This document shows, one piece after another, positions 1-6,409 of a stretch of DNA of 10,353 bases (its first letter is position 1; the number at the start of each line of letters is the position of its first letter). This DNA comes from Cytophagales bacterium. GTDB taxonomy: Bacteria > Bacteroidota > Bacteroidia > Cytophagales > Cyclobacteriaceae. Made by a program: the position numbers and the translations under genes. The notes below the pieces were generated by a model. That model searched no databases and was not told where the DNA came from. It saw only the letters and a program-made list of their open reading frames with translations. Location of the stretch: assembly GCA_003541895.1 (NCBI GenBank), contig DPLR01000282.1:1-10353 (forward strand), read 5' to 3'.

Positions 1-389
1 AATTCGGTTACAATGATTGGTTTTCTACCTGTCAATTGCGTGAGCTCATCAGCAATCATTTTACCTTGGCCTTCATGTCCGCAAATAGTTATGAACGCAT
101 ATTTCTTGATGTTGCCATTTTCCATTTTAATATAGGATGTGAGTGGTGAAGCAATTTTTGAGCCCCATATAGGTGCAATAAAAATTACCATGGAATAATC
201 ATTGAGAAACACTTCGGGCTTTTTGATTTTTGGTTCTCTTCGAAAAAGGAGATCAAGAAAAATAGTGAAGCCTGTTCTTCTTTTCTCTTCTTCGATTTTA
301 ACTACATCACAGCCCAATCTCACTTTCAACTCGTGTGCAAGTGATTCATTATTGGCTGAGTGCGAATAGTAGACAATTAGTGCTTTCAT
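1..389 (-). CDS. Flavodoxin-family protein, 3' end cut by window edge
   Basis: Reading the complement from the ATG at 387-389 gives 129 uninterrupted codons that run off the left edge of the window. The start KALIVYYSHSANNESLA (residues 2-18) is a beta strand followed by a loop in the position of the flavodoxin FMN phosphate-binding loop, usually S/T-x-T-G-N-T. The second signature is APIWGSKIASPLTSYI at residues 72-87, the place where the family has a P-I-W segment near the flavin ring, followed by the strand KYAFITICGH (96-105). The family binds FMN and acts as a soluble electron carrier or quinone/flavin reductase. The phosphate loop is atypical (no TGNT), so FMN binding is inferred from family resemblance. 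The family is usually about 150-180 residues, so roughly 20-50 are missing. No clear Shine-Dalgarno sequence precedes the start. Confidence 0.8.
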   Translation of the reverse strand, partial: MKALIVYYSHSANNESLAHELKVRLGCDVVKIEEEKRRTGFTIFLDLLFRREPKIKKPEVFLNDYSMVIFIAPIWGSKIASPLTSYIKMENGNIKKYAFITICGHEGQGKMIADELTQLTGRKPIIVTE

Positions 390-675
390 AACGGCTCTTA
401 TTTATTGTGTAAAAATTTGTAATTCGTTTGTTCAACAAGTGAATGGCAAACGAGTAATCACTGCACAATAGTAGTATCACCAGTGATCATTTCTTTTGAT
501 CAAAATCAGTTGTGATAAAGATGTTTGTAACCTAGCGAACGTTAATTTATAGCGCTTGGGCTTTTAAAAATATTTAAGCGCCATTAATTAAGAATGCTCA
601 AGAACTCAAGCATGATATTATTCTCGATCCAATTTAGATAAATGCAGTGTACGTCTGTTGAGATTGGAAGAGTTG
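390..675. other. 286-base spacer without a gene
   Basis: This stretch lies between two genes that both run leftwards. I find no convincing reading frame on either strand. It should hold the leader and promoter of the flavodoxin-family gene. The only structured element I can support is a cluster of TGATCA palindromes around 484-509, listed separately. No match to the Bacteroidota -7 element in a sensible position was found. Confidence 0.6.
496..509. promoter_or_regulatory. Candidate Crp/Fnr-type operator
   Basis: The bases TTGATCAAAATCAG match the classical Fnr-type box TTGAT-N4-ATCAA at nine of ten specified positions. They overlap a perfect 12-base palindrome TTTTGATCAAAA at 494-505, and a second TGATCA copy lies at 484-489, thirteen bases away centre to centre. 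The site is about 107 bases upstream of the flavodoxin-family start. Redox control of a flavodoxin would make biological sense, but no regulator is encoded here, the region is AT-rich, and Fnr-like recognition in this phylum is not uniform. Treat it as a candidate only. Confidence 0.25.
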
Positions 676-1416
676 TTAGTTTTCTTTAGGTAGTGAAGCG
701 CCCGTAATCACGGATAGTTGGTCAATTAATTTTTCTTGGGAAGGTCCATCATCGGCCATTGGATTATAGCTTCTTTCTTTTTGGTGAAAAAAATAGCGAC
801 CGCTTACTTGGGTTTGTTTATCGCTGCTTACGGCAAGCCACGCTTGGGTCTCGTATCCTTTTTGTAAATCATCGGGAGCATTTCTTCCGCCCATCTTTGT
901 GGGCACCCAGCCAGGGTCAACGGCATTGCAATACACCCCGGGCCAATGACGTGCTACGGCCAAAGTCATCATCATGATATGTAATTTAGAATCGGAATAA
1001 CTGATACGATCCGTGTTTTGTTTAACGTGTTCAAGGTTCGGTCGTCCGTGCAGGTGCATGCCCGAGCTCAGGTAGATCAGTCGTTTTGGTTTTTGAATTA
1101 AACAGGTGAGAATGTAGGGCGCTATGGTATTTACTACAAAAATTTCTTTGGCCGAAGCTTGGTAAACCCCAACATTATGGATGACGGCATCAAACACACC
1201 CAATTGATTTACTTTTTCTGCAAGTAGTTTTGTTTCATCGATACTTGATAAGTCAGCGGTTAAAACACTGGCTGCGCTTGGGATTTTAGTTAATGCATCT
1301 TTTGCGCGGTTTGCATTACGTGCATGTATAACCACCTCGTGACCTTGCATAATTAAAAGTTTCGAGGCCATTTGCCCCAGCCCATCAGCCGAGCCCGTGA
1401 TGAATATTTTTGACAT
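676..1416 (-). CDS. Short-chain dehydrogenase/reductase (SDR) family protein
   Basis: This 246-residue cytoplasmic oxidoreductase has the classical SDR pattern. The cofactor motif TGSADGLG (residues 7-14) is the TGxxxGxG turn. HAR at 31-33 after the second strand places an arginine where it favours NADP over NAD. ADL at 54-56 contacts the adenine, HNVG at 80-83 replaces the usual NNAG, and N96 follows in VVN. The catalytic set is the serine pair S117/S118, then Y140 and K144 in YSDSK. DPGWVPTKMG at 168-177 is the PG motif that closes over the nicotinamide. Length is normal for the family. The substrate cannot be told; the C-terminus resembles the retinol-dehydrogenase-like or WW-oxidoreductase-like branch. 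The start ATG has no Shine-Dalgarno sequence, as is common in this phylum. The gene stands alone, 130 bases downstream of the YiaA gene. Confidence 0.9.
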   Translation of the reverse strand: MSKIFITGSADGLGQMASKLLIMQGHEVVIHARNANRAKDALTKIPSAASVLTADLSSIDETKLLAEKVNQLGVFDAVIHNVGVYQASAKEIFVVNTIAPYILTCLIQKPKRLIYLSSGMHLHGRPNLEHVKQNTDRISYSDSKLHIMMMTLAVARHWPGVYCNAVDPGWVPTKMGGRNAPDDLQKGYETQAWLAVSSDKQTQVSGRYFFHQKERSYNPMADDGPSQEKLIDQLSVITGASLPKEN

Positions 1417-1490
1417 AGTTGCTAAGATAAGATTGTAATATTATAAAAAAAGAAACGAGACAGAGGGAATGGCAAGAGGCTCGTATAAGT

Positions 1491-1521
1491 GAGCGACCCG
1501 CAAGTTTCTTGCAGGTCGCTC
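1491..1521 (-). terminator. Hairpin downstream of the YiaA gene
   Basis: Two 14-base arms (1491-1504 and 1508-1521) are complementary around a three-base loop. In RNA made leftwards the one imperfect position is a U-G wobble, so all 14 pairs form. In RNA made rightwards the same position is a C-A mismatch. This favours an RNA role on the minus strand, where the hairpin starts 25 bases after the YiaA stop codon. There is no T-run after the stem in that direction, so it may be a non-canonical terminator or a 3'-end stabiliser. It separates the YiaA gene from the SDR gene. Confidence 0.5.
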
Positions 1522-1546
1522 TACTATTGATTATTTTTTTTCTGAT

Positions 1547-1996
1547 TTACTCATTGGAAATTTGCTGGCTGTCTCTCGTATTTTTTTGCACGGCAATGGC
1601 TCCGAATAAGCTCAACGCAAACGACATGGCATAAAAACCTTTTTCGCTTCGCAGCAAGTTGGCATTCCATAAACCAATGATGAGTAACGTAATTGCCAAC
1701 AACGTGGAAAACCATGCCAGCCCATAATAAATATTGGTTACGGGTATTCCTTCGAGTTGATCGCGAACGGCTTTTTGCAAGGAGACAGCAGCGAATAGGC
1801 CAAACATAAGGATGGTGAAATAATATCCTTGTTCATTCAACTCCATTTCGGCATTCCATAAACCAATGATGAATGTTGCTATGCCTAATAAAAGTGATGC
1901 CCATGAAGCTGCTACGAAAGCGTTCGAGGGTTTTTGAAATTGTTTCTTTTCCATAATTAAATAGTTTGATGCATCAAAAGTATTTTCATCGTTCAT
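1547..1996 (-). CDS. yiaA: YiaA/YiaB-family inner membrane protein
   Basis: The protein is a duplicated two-helix membrane unit. The first copy has GLWNAEMELNEQGYY (residues 45-59) and ends in SLQKAVRD (72-79). The second has GLWNANLLRSEKGFY (108-122) and ends in AVQKNTRD (135-142). Four hydrophobic segments lie at about 27-47, 58-74, 91-109 and 121-136. This layout and wording closely match Escherichia coli YiaA as I remember it, an inner membrane protein of unclear function. The start is uncertain. ATG at 1996 is preceded by AAGGAAAG and gives 149 residues. ATG at 1954 gives 135 residues and lines up with the E. coli start, and a perfect -7-like box TACTTTTG lies between the two (1975-1982, complement). 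A longer TTG-started frame to 2011 is unlikely. The gene is divergent from the rhodanese gene. Confidence 0.9.
   Translation of the reverse strand: MNDENTFDASNYLIMEKKQFQKPSNAFVAASWASLLLGIATFIIGLWNAEMELNEQGYYFTILMFGLFAAVSLQKAVRDQLEGIPVTNIYYGLAWFSTLLAITLLIIGLWNANLLRSEKGFYAMSFALSLFGAIAVQKNTRDSQQISNE
1975..1982 (-). promoter_or_regulatory. Possible -7 promoter element for the YiaA gene
   Basis: On the complement these bases read TACTTTTG, an exact match to the Bacteroidota -7 consensus TAnnTTTG. A start of transcription about six bases further on would lie just upstream of the ATG at 1954, which supports that shorter start. The nearest upstream TTTG (2009-2012, complement) is 26 bases away, longer than the usual spacing, so the promoter is only partly supported. 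Confidence 0.3.
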
Positions 1997-2118
1997 CTTT
2001 CCTTTTGACAAACATCAAAAAAGCATAAGCGTTAAATATCAATGAATTGGCTTTTTGTCAATGACCTTTTGAGCTATTCTGATTAACTTGTGTTCTGAAG
2101 AAATTTAAACTTACTATT

Positions 2119-2487
2119 ATGAAAAAAGTAATTTGTGTTCTTCTGTTGATGCCGTTTTTATCTATCGCACAACAGAAAGAAGTTTTGTCGCCCAAAGAAT
2201 TTCAAACTAAGTTGAGTGATAAGTCGGCAGTTGTTCTTGACGTACGAACGCCCGAAGAATTCAAGGAAAGCCATTTGAGCAAGGCGATCAACAAAAATGT
2301 GAATGATGCCGACTTTGGTGATTATTCGGCTAAGCTTGACAAGAAAAAAATTTATTACGTGTACTGCTTGGCAGGCAAGCGCAGCCACAAAGCTGCCGTA
2401 GACATGCGCAAAAAAGGATTAACAGTTTATGAACTGGAAGGGGGCATTGACAGCTGGCAAAATGCGAAGCTGCCCGTGGTGAAATAA
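2119..2487 (+). CDS. Exported single-domain rhodanese-like protein
   Basis: The first 17 residues form a signal peptide (KK, then a hydrophobic run ending SIA-QQK), so the mature protein of about 105 residues is predicted to be periplasmic. A single rhodanese domain follows: VVLDVRTPEEF at 38-48 is the CH2A-like motif, C83 heads the active-site loop CLAGKRS (83-89), and YELEGGIDSW at 104-113 is the conserved C-terminal motif. The loop cysteine and the basic residues after it are intact, so sulfurtransferase chemistry through a cysteine persulfide is plausible; the donor and acceptor are not known. Such exported rhodaneses are common in Bacteroidota. The gene is divergent from the YiaA gene, with 122 bases between the ATG codons, and its stop lies four bases from the stop of the convergent HNH gene. 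Confidence 0.92.
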   Translation: MKKVICVLLLMPFLSIAQQKEVLSPKEFQTKLSDKSAVVLDVRTPEEFKESHLSKAINKNVNDADFGDYSAKLDKKKIYYVYCLAGKRSHKAAVDMRKKGLTVYELEGGIDSWQNAKLPVVK

Positions 2488-2491
2488 TTTT

Positions 2492-3028
2492 CTAAATCTT
2501 GATATAGCCCCAGTTCTCACCGGTTTTAATCCGGTGAATCTGCATATCGCTAACGCCAAACTGTTTGGCAATGGTTTTCAAACGCGTTTTGCCATTGAGC
2601 ATTTTCTTTTTGATCAACTTCACACGCTCGGCAGTAAGTTTATAATTGCCGATTTCGTATTTCCTTCGATCTAATCTACTGTGGTTATTTTTTTGCTCTA
2701 CAGTTGCCCACTTTAAATTGTGCACGTGATTATCTTCTTTCTTAAAATTAAGATGGATAACGAAATTGTGCTTAGGCGAAGGTTTCTTTAGGAAGAGGTC
2801 GGCTACCAAGCGGTGCAGAAGAAAAGTCTTCCGCCCTCCTTTGATCTTAAAGGATAGAGCGGGGTATCCTCGTACTAGCACGTGCTTAAGGAACCTTCCT
2901 TCTAAAATTTCCTTGGTGTAGCTGATGACACGCCCATAATTGGTGATCGCATAGCGAAACCCATTTGGGGTTTTGGGGAATGGAAGTAACTCGTACTTCT
3001 CATTCGAGTACAATCTTATTGAAGCCAT
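2492..3028 (-). CDS. NUMOD4/HNH-type protein with C-terminal helix-turn-helix
   Basis: The 178-residue protein has three parts. A NUMOD4-like segment carries YAITNYGRVISY at 26-37. An HNH-like core runs from LLHRLVADLF (70-79) through IHLN (91-94) and NLKWAT (104-109) to NNHSR (114-118). A helix-turn-helix at about 131-168 (TIAKQFGVSDMQIHRI) ends the protein. HNH enzymes use an Asp or Asn before the catalytic His as a metal ligand. Here that position is I91 before H92, so nuclease activity is doubtful even though H92 and N104 remain. Proteins of this layout are frequent as solitary genes in Bacteroidota; whether they cut DNA or only bind it is unclear. ATG at 3028 is the first ATG; a longer frame to 3070 needs a TTG start and adds a hydrophobic stretch that does not belong to the family. 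No mobile-element context is visible. Confidence 0.75.
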   Translation of the reverse strand: MASIRLYSNEKYELLPFPKTPNGFRYAITNYGRVISYTKEILEGRFLKHVLVRGYPALSFKIKGGRKTFLLHRLVADLFLKKPSPKHNFVIHLNFKKEDNHVHNLKWATVEQKNNHSRLDRRKYEIGNYKLTAERVKLIKKKMLNGKTRLKTIAKQFGVSDMQIHRIKTGENWGYIKI

Positions 3029-3182
3029 TAAATAAAACAAACTGTTGATTAAAAGTACAAAAAAATGCAATACAAAAAACCCTCCCGCATTTAAAGGTAA
3101 TTTTTAACCACATGATTAATTTCAGGAAATGCTCTATGCCTTGTTCTTTAAAGGCTGTTAATTGCCACCCAAAAAAATATTT

Positions 3183-3584
3183 ATGGACTTTTTACAGAAG
3201 AACCTCAATCATACTTTTCTATTACGATTGGCCCTTGCCGTAATCATGGTGATGCATGGTGTAACATCTTTCCTCAACATGAGCGTGCTTGATTTTGGCA
3301 AAGGAATGGAAGAACTCTTTGCCTTTATGGGGACACCGATAGCAATTCTGGTGAAAGCCATTCATGTGATAAGTATCCCAGCTTTATTGTTGAACCGCTA
3401 TCTTAAACCGTTGGCCGTTTTAAACATCATTATTTTTGCCATGGGCATTCTCTTGGTACACGGCCGCAATGGTTGGTACGTTGTAGGCGGTGGCACCAAT
3501 GGAATAGAGTTCAACTTCTTGCTCATCTTCTGTTTTCTTACGTTGCTTTTCCCTGGAGGATTAGTAAAGAAGACAGCCGAGTAG
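3183..3584 (+). CDS. DoxX-family membrane protein
   Basis: This 133-residue protein has four predicted membrane helices, at about 12-31, 50-70, 74-93 and 108-125. The DoxX/DoxD-type marks are the first helix with LRLALAVIMVMHG (14-26), the loop HGRNGWYVVGGGTNGIEF (93-110) before the last helix, and the terminal PGG at 124-126. DoxX-family proteins are small inner membrane proteins linked to quinone or thiol redox functions in some bacteria; the role of this one is unknown. The start is taken at the first ATG; a TTG seven codons upstream would add MPPKKIF and is less likely. The gene is divergent from the HNH gene and converges on the OmpA-domain gene with 36 bases between stops. Confidence 0.82.
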   Translation: MDFLQKNLNHTFLLRLALAVIMVMHGVTSFLNMSVLDFGKGMEELFAFMGTPIAILVKAIHVISIPALLLNRYLKPLAVLNIIIFAMGILLVHGRNGWYVVGGGTNGIEFNFLLIFCFLTLLFPGGLVKKTAE

Positions 3585-3601
3585 AAACTTTAATGCTGAT
3601 C

Positions 3602-3626
3602 GAATAATTTTTTTTGAAGATTATTC
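3602..3626. terminator. Weak AT-rich inverted repeat between convergent genes
   Basis: GAATAAT (3602-3608) and ATTATTC (3620-3626) are complementary around an 11-base loop that contains the T-run. The repeat covers the stop of the OmpA-domain gene and sits where both convergent transcripts should end. The stem is short and A/T only, so it would be weak in either direction. Confidence 0.2.
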
Positions 3627-4805
3627 CAACACAGTCAATTCAAGACGCGCATTTTTGCGAGCTAAAGTACTTTTTGAATCATAGATTGGCTTGTCGCCAC
3701 CCATGCCAACAGCCTCAATCCGATCGGCCGCTATGCCTTGATCAATGAGCCATGATTTGGCTGCATCCGCGCGGGCTTGTGATAAGTCTTTGGCAGAACC
3801 TTTTTCGGTTTTCTGATCTTTACTGGTTATCGAAAAATAATTTTTGGATGGCCCCATGGTAATGATATTGCCTCTAGAGTTTCCATTCGTGTAGCCTTCC
3901 AAACGAATGCGCATCGAAGGTTTTTCTTTGAGCATGTCAAGCACTTCGTTCAGTTGCCCTTGGCTTGAGGGCACCATGATGGCAGCTTCATTGAAGAAAT
4001 TCAATCCTGAAAGAATGAAATTGGCACCTTTCGATGCTCGCTCCATTTCAAAAGTTACCATGAAGAAATTGCCAAACAGCGTAACATCTTCTTTCAAAGT
4101 ATCGCGCTCAGTTTGTTTGTAGTTCAAGGTTTGAACCGCATCGTTGTAACCAAACGCTGAAGCAGTCAATACGATGTTGCCTGATTTTGATCTGGGGTCA
4201 GACATATTGAAATAAGCATTGGCTTTCACTGTGCCGAGCGAACGGTTATTATCAGGGTCAGAGACTTTGATAATGCCATTCATCACTTGCTTGTTACTTT
4301 TCTTGATGATGGAAAGAAATACGGGTGTATTGCCCAAGTGCTGTGGTTTGAAAACCGGCTTCGGTGTTGGGTTAGGAATAAATTCAGTAACGATCGATGG
4401 AGTTGATGTCTCTTTGGAAGTGATTACCTTCTTGGCGGTATCGGCAGGTAAATCGATCGGTGTGTCTTCTTTGATTTGCTTTCCGTCTTTGATTTTTAAA
4501 ACCCAGGCCGTGGTGAAATTTTCCGTGGCCCTGGCTTGCTTCATGCGGTCGATGGACTGGCGGAACTGTGTGAAATCAAAATTGGCCAGATACACGTACA
4601 CAAAACCTTTACTTTCTTCAAGACCATAGCCCGTATGGAAACCACGTTGGTTCAATAAATCGGAATACGCTTTGGCGTCTTTGCCTTGGTTGCGCAAAAA
4701 AGTAGACACCACTACGTAATAGCCGTTGGCCAGTGTGCTGGCTTGCTGCGCAAATGAATGAGTCAGTGAGAAAAAGACAAAGAGGGAAATAGAGATTCGC
4801 TTCAT
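3621..4805 (-). CDS. Secreted OmpA-domain protein with SPOR-like N-terminal region
   Basis: The 394-residue protein begins with a signal peptide (1-19, cut after SFA). Residues 27-105 (NGYYVVVSTF ... TAWVLKI) have the alternating pattern of a SPOR-like domain, which in other proteins binds denuded peptidoglycan. A Pro/Thr/Lys-rich linker covers about 110-155. Residues 160-245 look like a beta-rich carboxypeptidase-regulatory or PEGA-like domain (GTVKANAYFNM, ASAFGYNDAV). The C-terminal OmpA-like domain spans about 260-394, with LEGYTNG (302-308), LSQARADAAKSWLIDQGI (341-358), RIEAVGMGGDKP (362-373) and ARKNARLEL (382-390). Two oddities: the usual TD Asp that holds diaminopimelate is N307, while R345 is kept, and an insertion of about 30 residues (309-340) separates the two motifs. 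It is likely an envelope protein tied to the cell wall. It has its own upstream region. Confidence 0.88.
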   Translation of the reverse strand: MKRISISLFVFFSLTHSFAQQASTLANGYYVVVSTFLRNQGKDAKAYSDLLNQRGFHTGYGLEESKGFVYVYLANFDFTQFRQSIDRMKQARATENFTTAWVLKIKDGKQIKEDTPIDLPADTAKKVITSKETSTPSIVTEFIPNPTPKPVFKPQHLGNTPVFLSIIKKSNKQVMNGIIKVSDPDNNRSLGTVKANAYFNMSDPRSKSGNIVLTASAFGYNDAVQTLNYKQTERDTLKEDVTLFGNFFMVTFEMERASKGANFILSGLNFFNEAAIMVPSSQGQLNEVLDMLKEKPSMRIRLEGYTNGNSRGNIITMGPSKNYFSITSKDQKTEKGSAKDLSQARADAAKSWLIDQGIAADRIEAVGMGGDKPIYDSKSTLARKNARLELTVLE

Positions 4806-4987
4806 ACTGAAATTTAGGTTAGGCGTTAGGTCTGGACAAAGTTTTTAGATGATTCTTTAAATGAACAGCGAAGGTTGTGGATTTTTAGAAAAAACCAAAA
4901 CGTTATTTTATTAACTGATTGATGAATTTGACGAGATGCTGAAAATTTCGGATTGATGGCTTTAGGTTGTACACACTTTTTGGACTC

Positions 4988-5806
4988 TCATGCAAATAAA
5001 TTAAGATGGTTAGGATTATGAGAGAACTCCCCTCTAACGGCATCAAATAATTTATACTTAAATAACTCAAATTTTTCAGGTGGATAAATATTAAAGTAAT
5101 AAAATAGAAATTGCCTTTCATATTGAGTAAACTGAGCAAAAAGAATGTTCAAATATTTTGAACGTCCTTCTTCCGTTCTTTTCTTACAAATCATTCTAAG
5201 TATCTCGATAAGATTTTGAACGTAATGACCAAAAACTATGTCCGCACTTGGTCTAATCCTTTTCTGAAATTCTTCTTCTAGTTCTTTTATATCATTGACA
5301 TGCCAAATCAAATTGTATTTAGAATTACAAAATGCTTCGAATTCATTTCTCTTTCTTTCTAGGTTATCAATTATTTTGTTATGCAAATCAATCATCTTAA
5401 AAAAAGTATTATCAAACCTTTCGAGTTTTTGAATTATTATTTGCTTCTGTAAACGTTCCTTTTCTTCATTGAAGTTTGTTTGAATTTGCTCCTTTTGCTC
5501 GTCAAACAATTTTCTAGCCTGATCTTTTTGTTCATCATGATGTCGCTGTAATAGTTCTTTCTGTTCCTTAAATTCCTTTCTAGAAGTTTCAATTTCTTCC
5601 TGTTGTTTAATTATTGTGATTATAAGTCCTGCTATAGTAATGCCACTAAAAAGCGCATTCAATGTCCCAAAAAGATCACCCACTTGACCCAATTTCATAA
5701 AATCAGTCGACACAAATTTTATCAAAATGAATGGAGTTGATATCCAAATGGCGACAATTACTAATGAAGAATAAGCAAATGCATATTTTTTTAAATGATT
5801 AGTCAT
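4988..5806 (-). CDS. Putative phage abortive-infection protein (putAbiC-like)
   Basis: The 272-residue protein has two N-terminal membrane helices (about 11-31 and 49-67) joined by QVGDLFGTLNALFSG (41-55). A long charged coiled coil follows (68-128, full of E, K and Q), then a soluble C-terminal half. The order of helices, a G-D-F-G-T-L-N-like loop, the coiled coil, ERFDNTFFKMIDLHNKII (129-146), GHYVQNLIEILRMI (193-206) and YLNILFAQFTQYERQFLFYY (218-237) is that of the Pfam family I know as putAbiC, related to lactococcal AbiC. Members are thought to block phage growth at the cost of the host, but for most the mechanism is unknown. Sampled lines of this gene are about 23-40 percent G+C, against about 47 percent in the YCII gene beside it, which suggests transfer. 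It has no defence neighbours and no partner gene. Confidence 0.7.
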   Translation of the reverse strand: MTNHLKKYAFAYSSLVIVAIWISTPFILIKFVSTDFMKLGQVGDLFGTLNALFSGITIAGLIITIIKQQEEIETSRKEFKEQKELLQRHHDEQKDQARKLFDEQKEQIQTNFNEEKERLQKQIIIQKLERFDNTFFKMIDLHNKIIDNLERKRNEFEAFCNSKYNLIWHVNDIKELEEEFQKRIRPSADIVFGHYVQNLIEILRMICKKRTEEGRSKYLNILFAQFTQYERQFLFYYFNIYPPEKFELFKYKLFDAVRGEFSHNPNHLNLFA

Positions 5807-6000
5807 AATTAGATTGGTTAGTCAAGGACTCTTAATAAAAATACTAAACTAATGTGACTTACTTAGCTTCGCGTCATGCACATGCCCTCCTAGCTGTTCG
5901 CAGTTATGGTTGAAAATATTTTTTCCCTCTCGTGTCCAATCTGCTTTTGTCTGTTTGATATATCAACAGAAATCAATGTTTAACCTTTAACTTTAGTAGG

Positions 6001-6354
6001 ATGGACGAATTCATTTTAATTTTCAGGCACCAGGATGGCAGCAAGGTTGCCAGTCCGGAGCAAATGCAAACCTGGATGAAACAAACGATGGACTGGATAC
6101 AGTCGATTGCAGCTAAGGGCAAGTTTGTGAGTGGCACGGCTCTGCCGTTTGCCGATGCGCGCGTGGTGCATCACAAAGGCATCGTTACCAACGGCCCGTT
6201 TGGCGACATCAAAGAAACGATTGGTGGCTTCATCATTGTGAAAGCGGAGTCGCCCGAAGAAGCTGCCGAGTTTGCGAAGGGCTCTCCTGTTTTGCAAGGC
6301 GATGGAAACACCGTAGAGGTGAGGAAGATTGCGAAGAATGATGGGGTACATTGA
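6001..6354 (+). CDS. YCII/DGPF-domain protein, first of a tandem pair
   Basis: This 117-residue cytoplasmic protein is a single YCII-related (DGPF) alpha-beta domain. It opens with MDEFILIFRH and carries the family motif NGPFGDIKETIGGF at 64-77, followed by VKAESPEEAAEFAKGSPVLQ (80-99) and the last strand TVEVRKI (104-110). Proteins of this type are small dimers of uncertain chemistry. They are repeatedly found next to ECF42-type sigma factors, as here. ATG at 6001 has GTAGG just before it. The only promoter hint is TAACTTTA at 5988-5995, one base off the -7 consensus, which would give an almost leaderless message. The gene is likely the first of an operon with the second YCII gene and the sigma gene. 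Confidence 0.9.
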   Translation: MDEFILIFRHQDGSKVASPEQMQTWMKQTMDWIQSIAAKGKFVSGTALPFADARVVHHKGIVTNGPFGDIKETIGGFIIVKAESPEEAAEFAKGSPVLQGDGNTVEVRKIAKNDGVH

Positions 6355-6384
6355 GACAATGAGAGAATGATTGAATGAAAAAGT
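6353..6384 (+). repeat. Degenerate octad repeat in the YCII spacer
   Basis: Four consecutive 8-base units begin in the stop codon of the first YCII gene: GAGACAAT, GAGAGAAT, GATTGAAT and GAAAAAGT. The first three share GA at the start and AAT at the end; the fourth is only a partial match. The run looks like a decayed simple-sequence repeat and fills most of the spacer before the second YCII gene. Confidence 0.5.
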
Positions 6385-6409
6385 AACAAGCACTAAAAAA
6401 TTGAAATTT

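Noticed and set aside
2517..2537. Seven-base perfect stem (TCACCGG / CCGGTGA) inside the 3' end of the HNH gene
   Set aside because: It lies within coding sequence for the helix-turn-helix end and has no T-run. It is past the convergent rhodanese stop and could help end that transcript, but evidence is too thin to list it as a terminator.
4219..4629. Open frame of 136 codons on the plus strand
   Set aside because: It lies wholly opposite the OmpA-domain gene, whose motifs and signal peptide are clear. Its own translation shows no family motif.
4806..4835. Three TTAGG-type motifs upstream of the OmpA gene
   Set aside because: Only three short copies with uneven spacing, in an ordinary leader. 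No repeat array or known signal is supported.
4903..5139. Possible small minus-strand gene next to the putAbiC-like gene
   Set aside because: Most of it overlaps the 3' end of the putAbiC-like gene in another frame on the same strand. The translation is low complexity, with no motif.
5955..5995. Promoter for the first YCII gene built from TTTG and TAACTTTA, with the TTGATATATCAA palindrome
   Set aside because: The -7-like box is one base off and about 30 bases from the TTTG, too far for the usual spacing. The 12-base palindrome is A/T-rich and may be chance. It is kept only as a hint in the gene entry.
6016..6393. Minus-strand open frames opposite the YCII genes
   Set aside because: Both YCII genes have clear family motifs on the plus strand. 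The opposite frames have no recognisable features and are explained by the coding strand.
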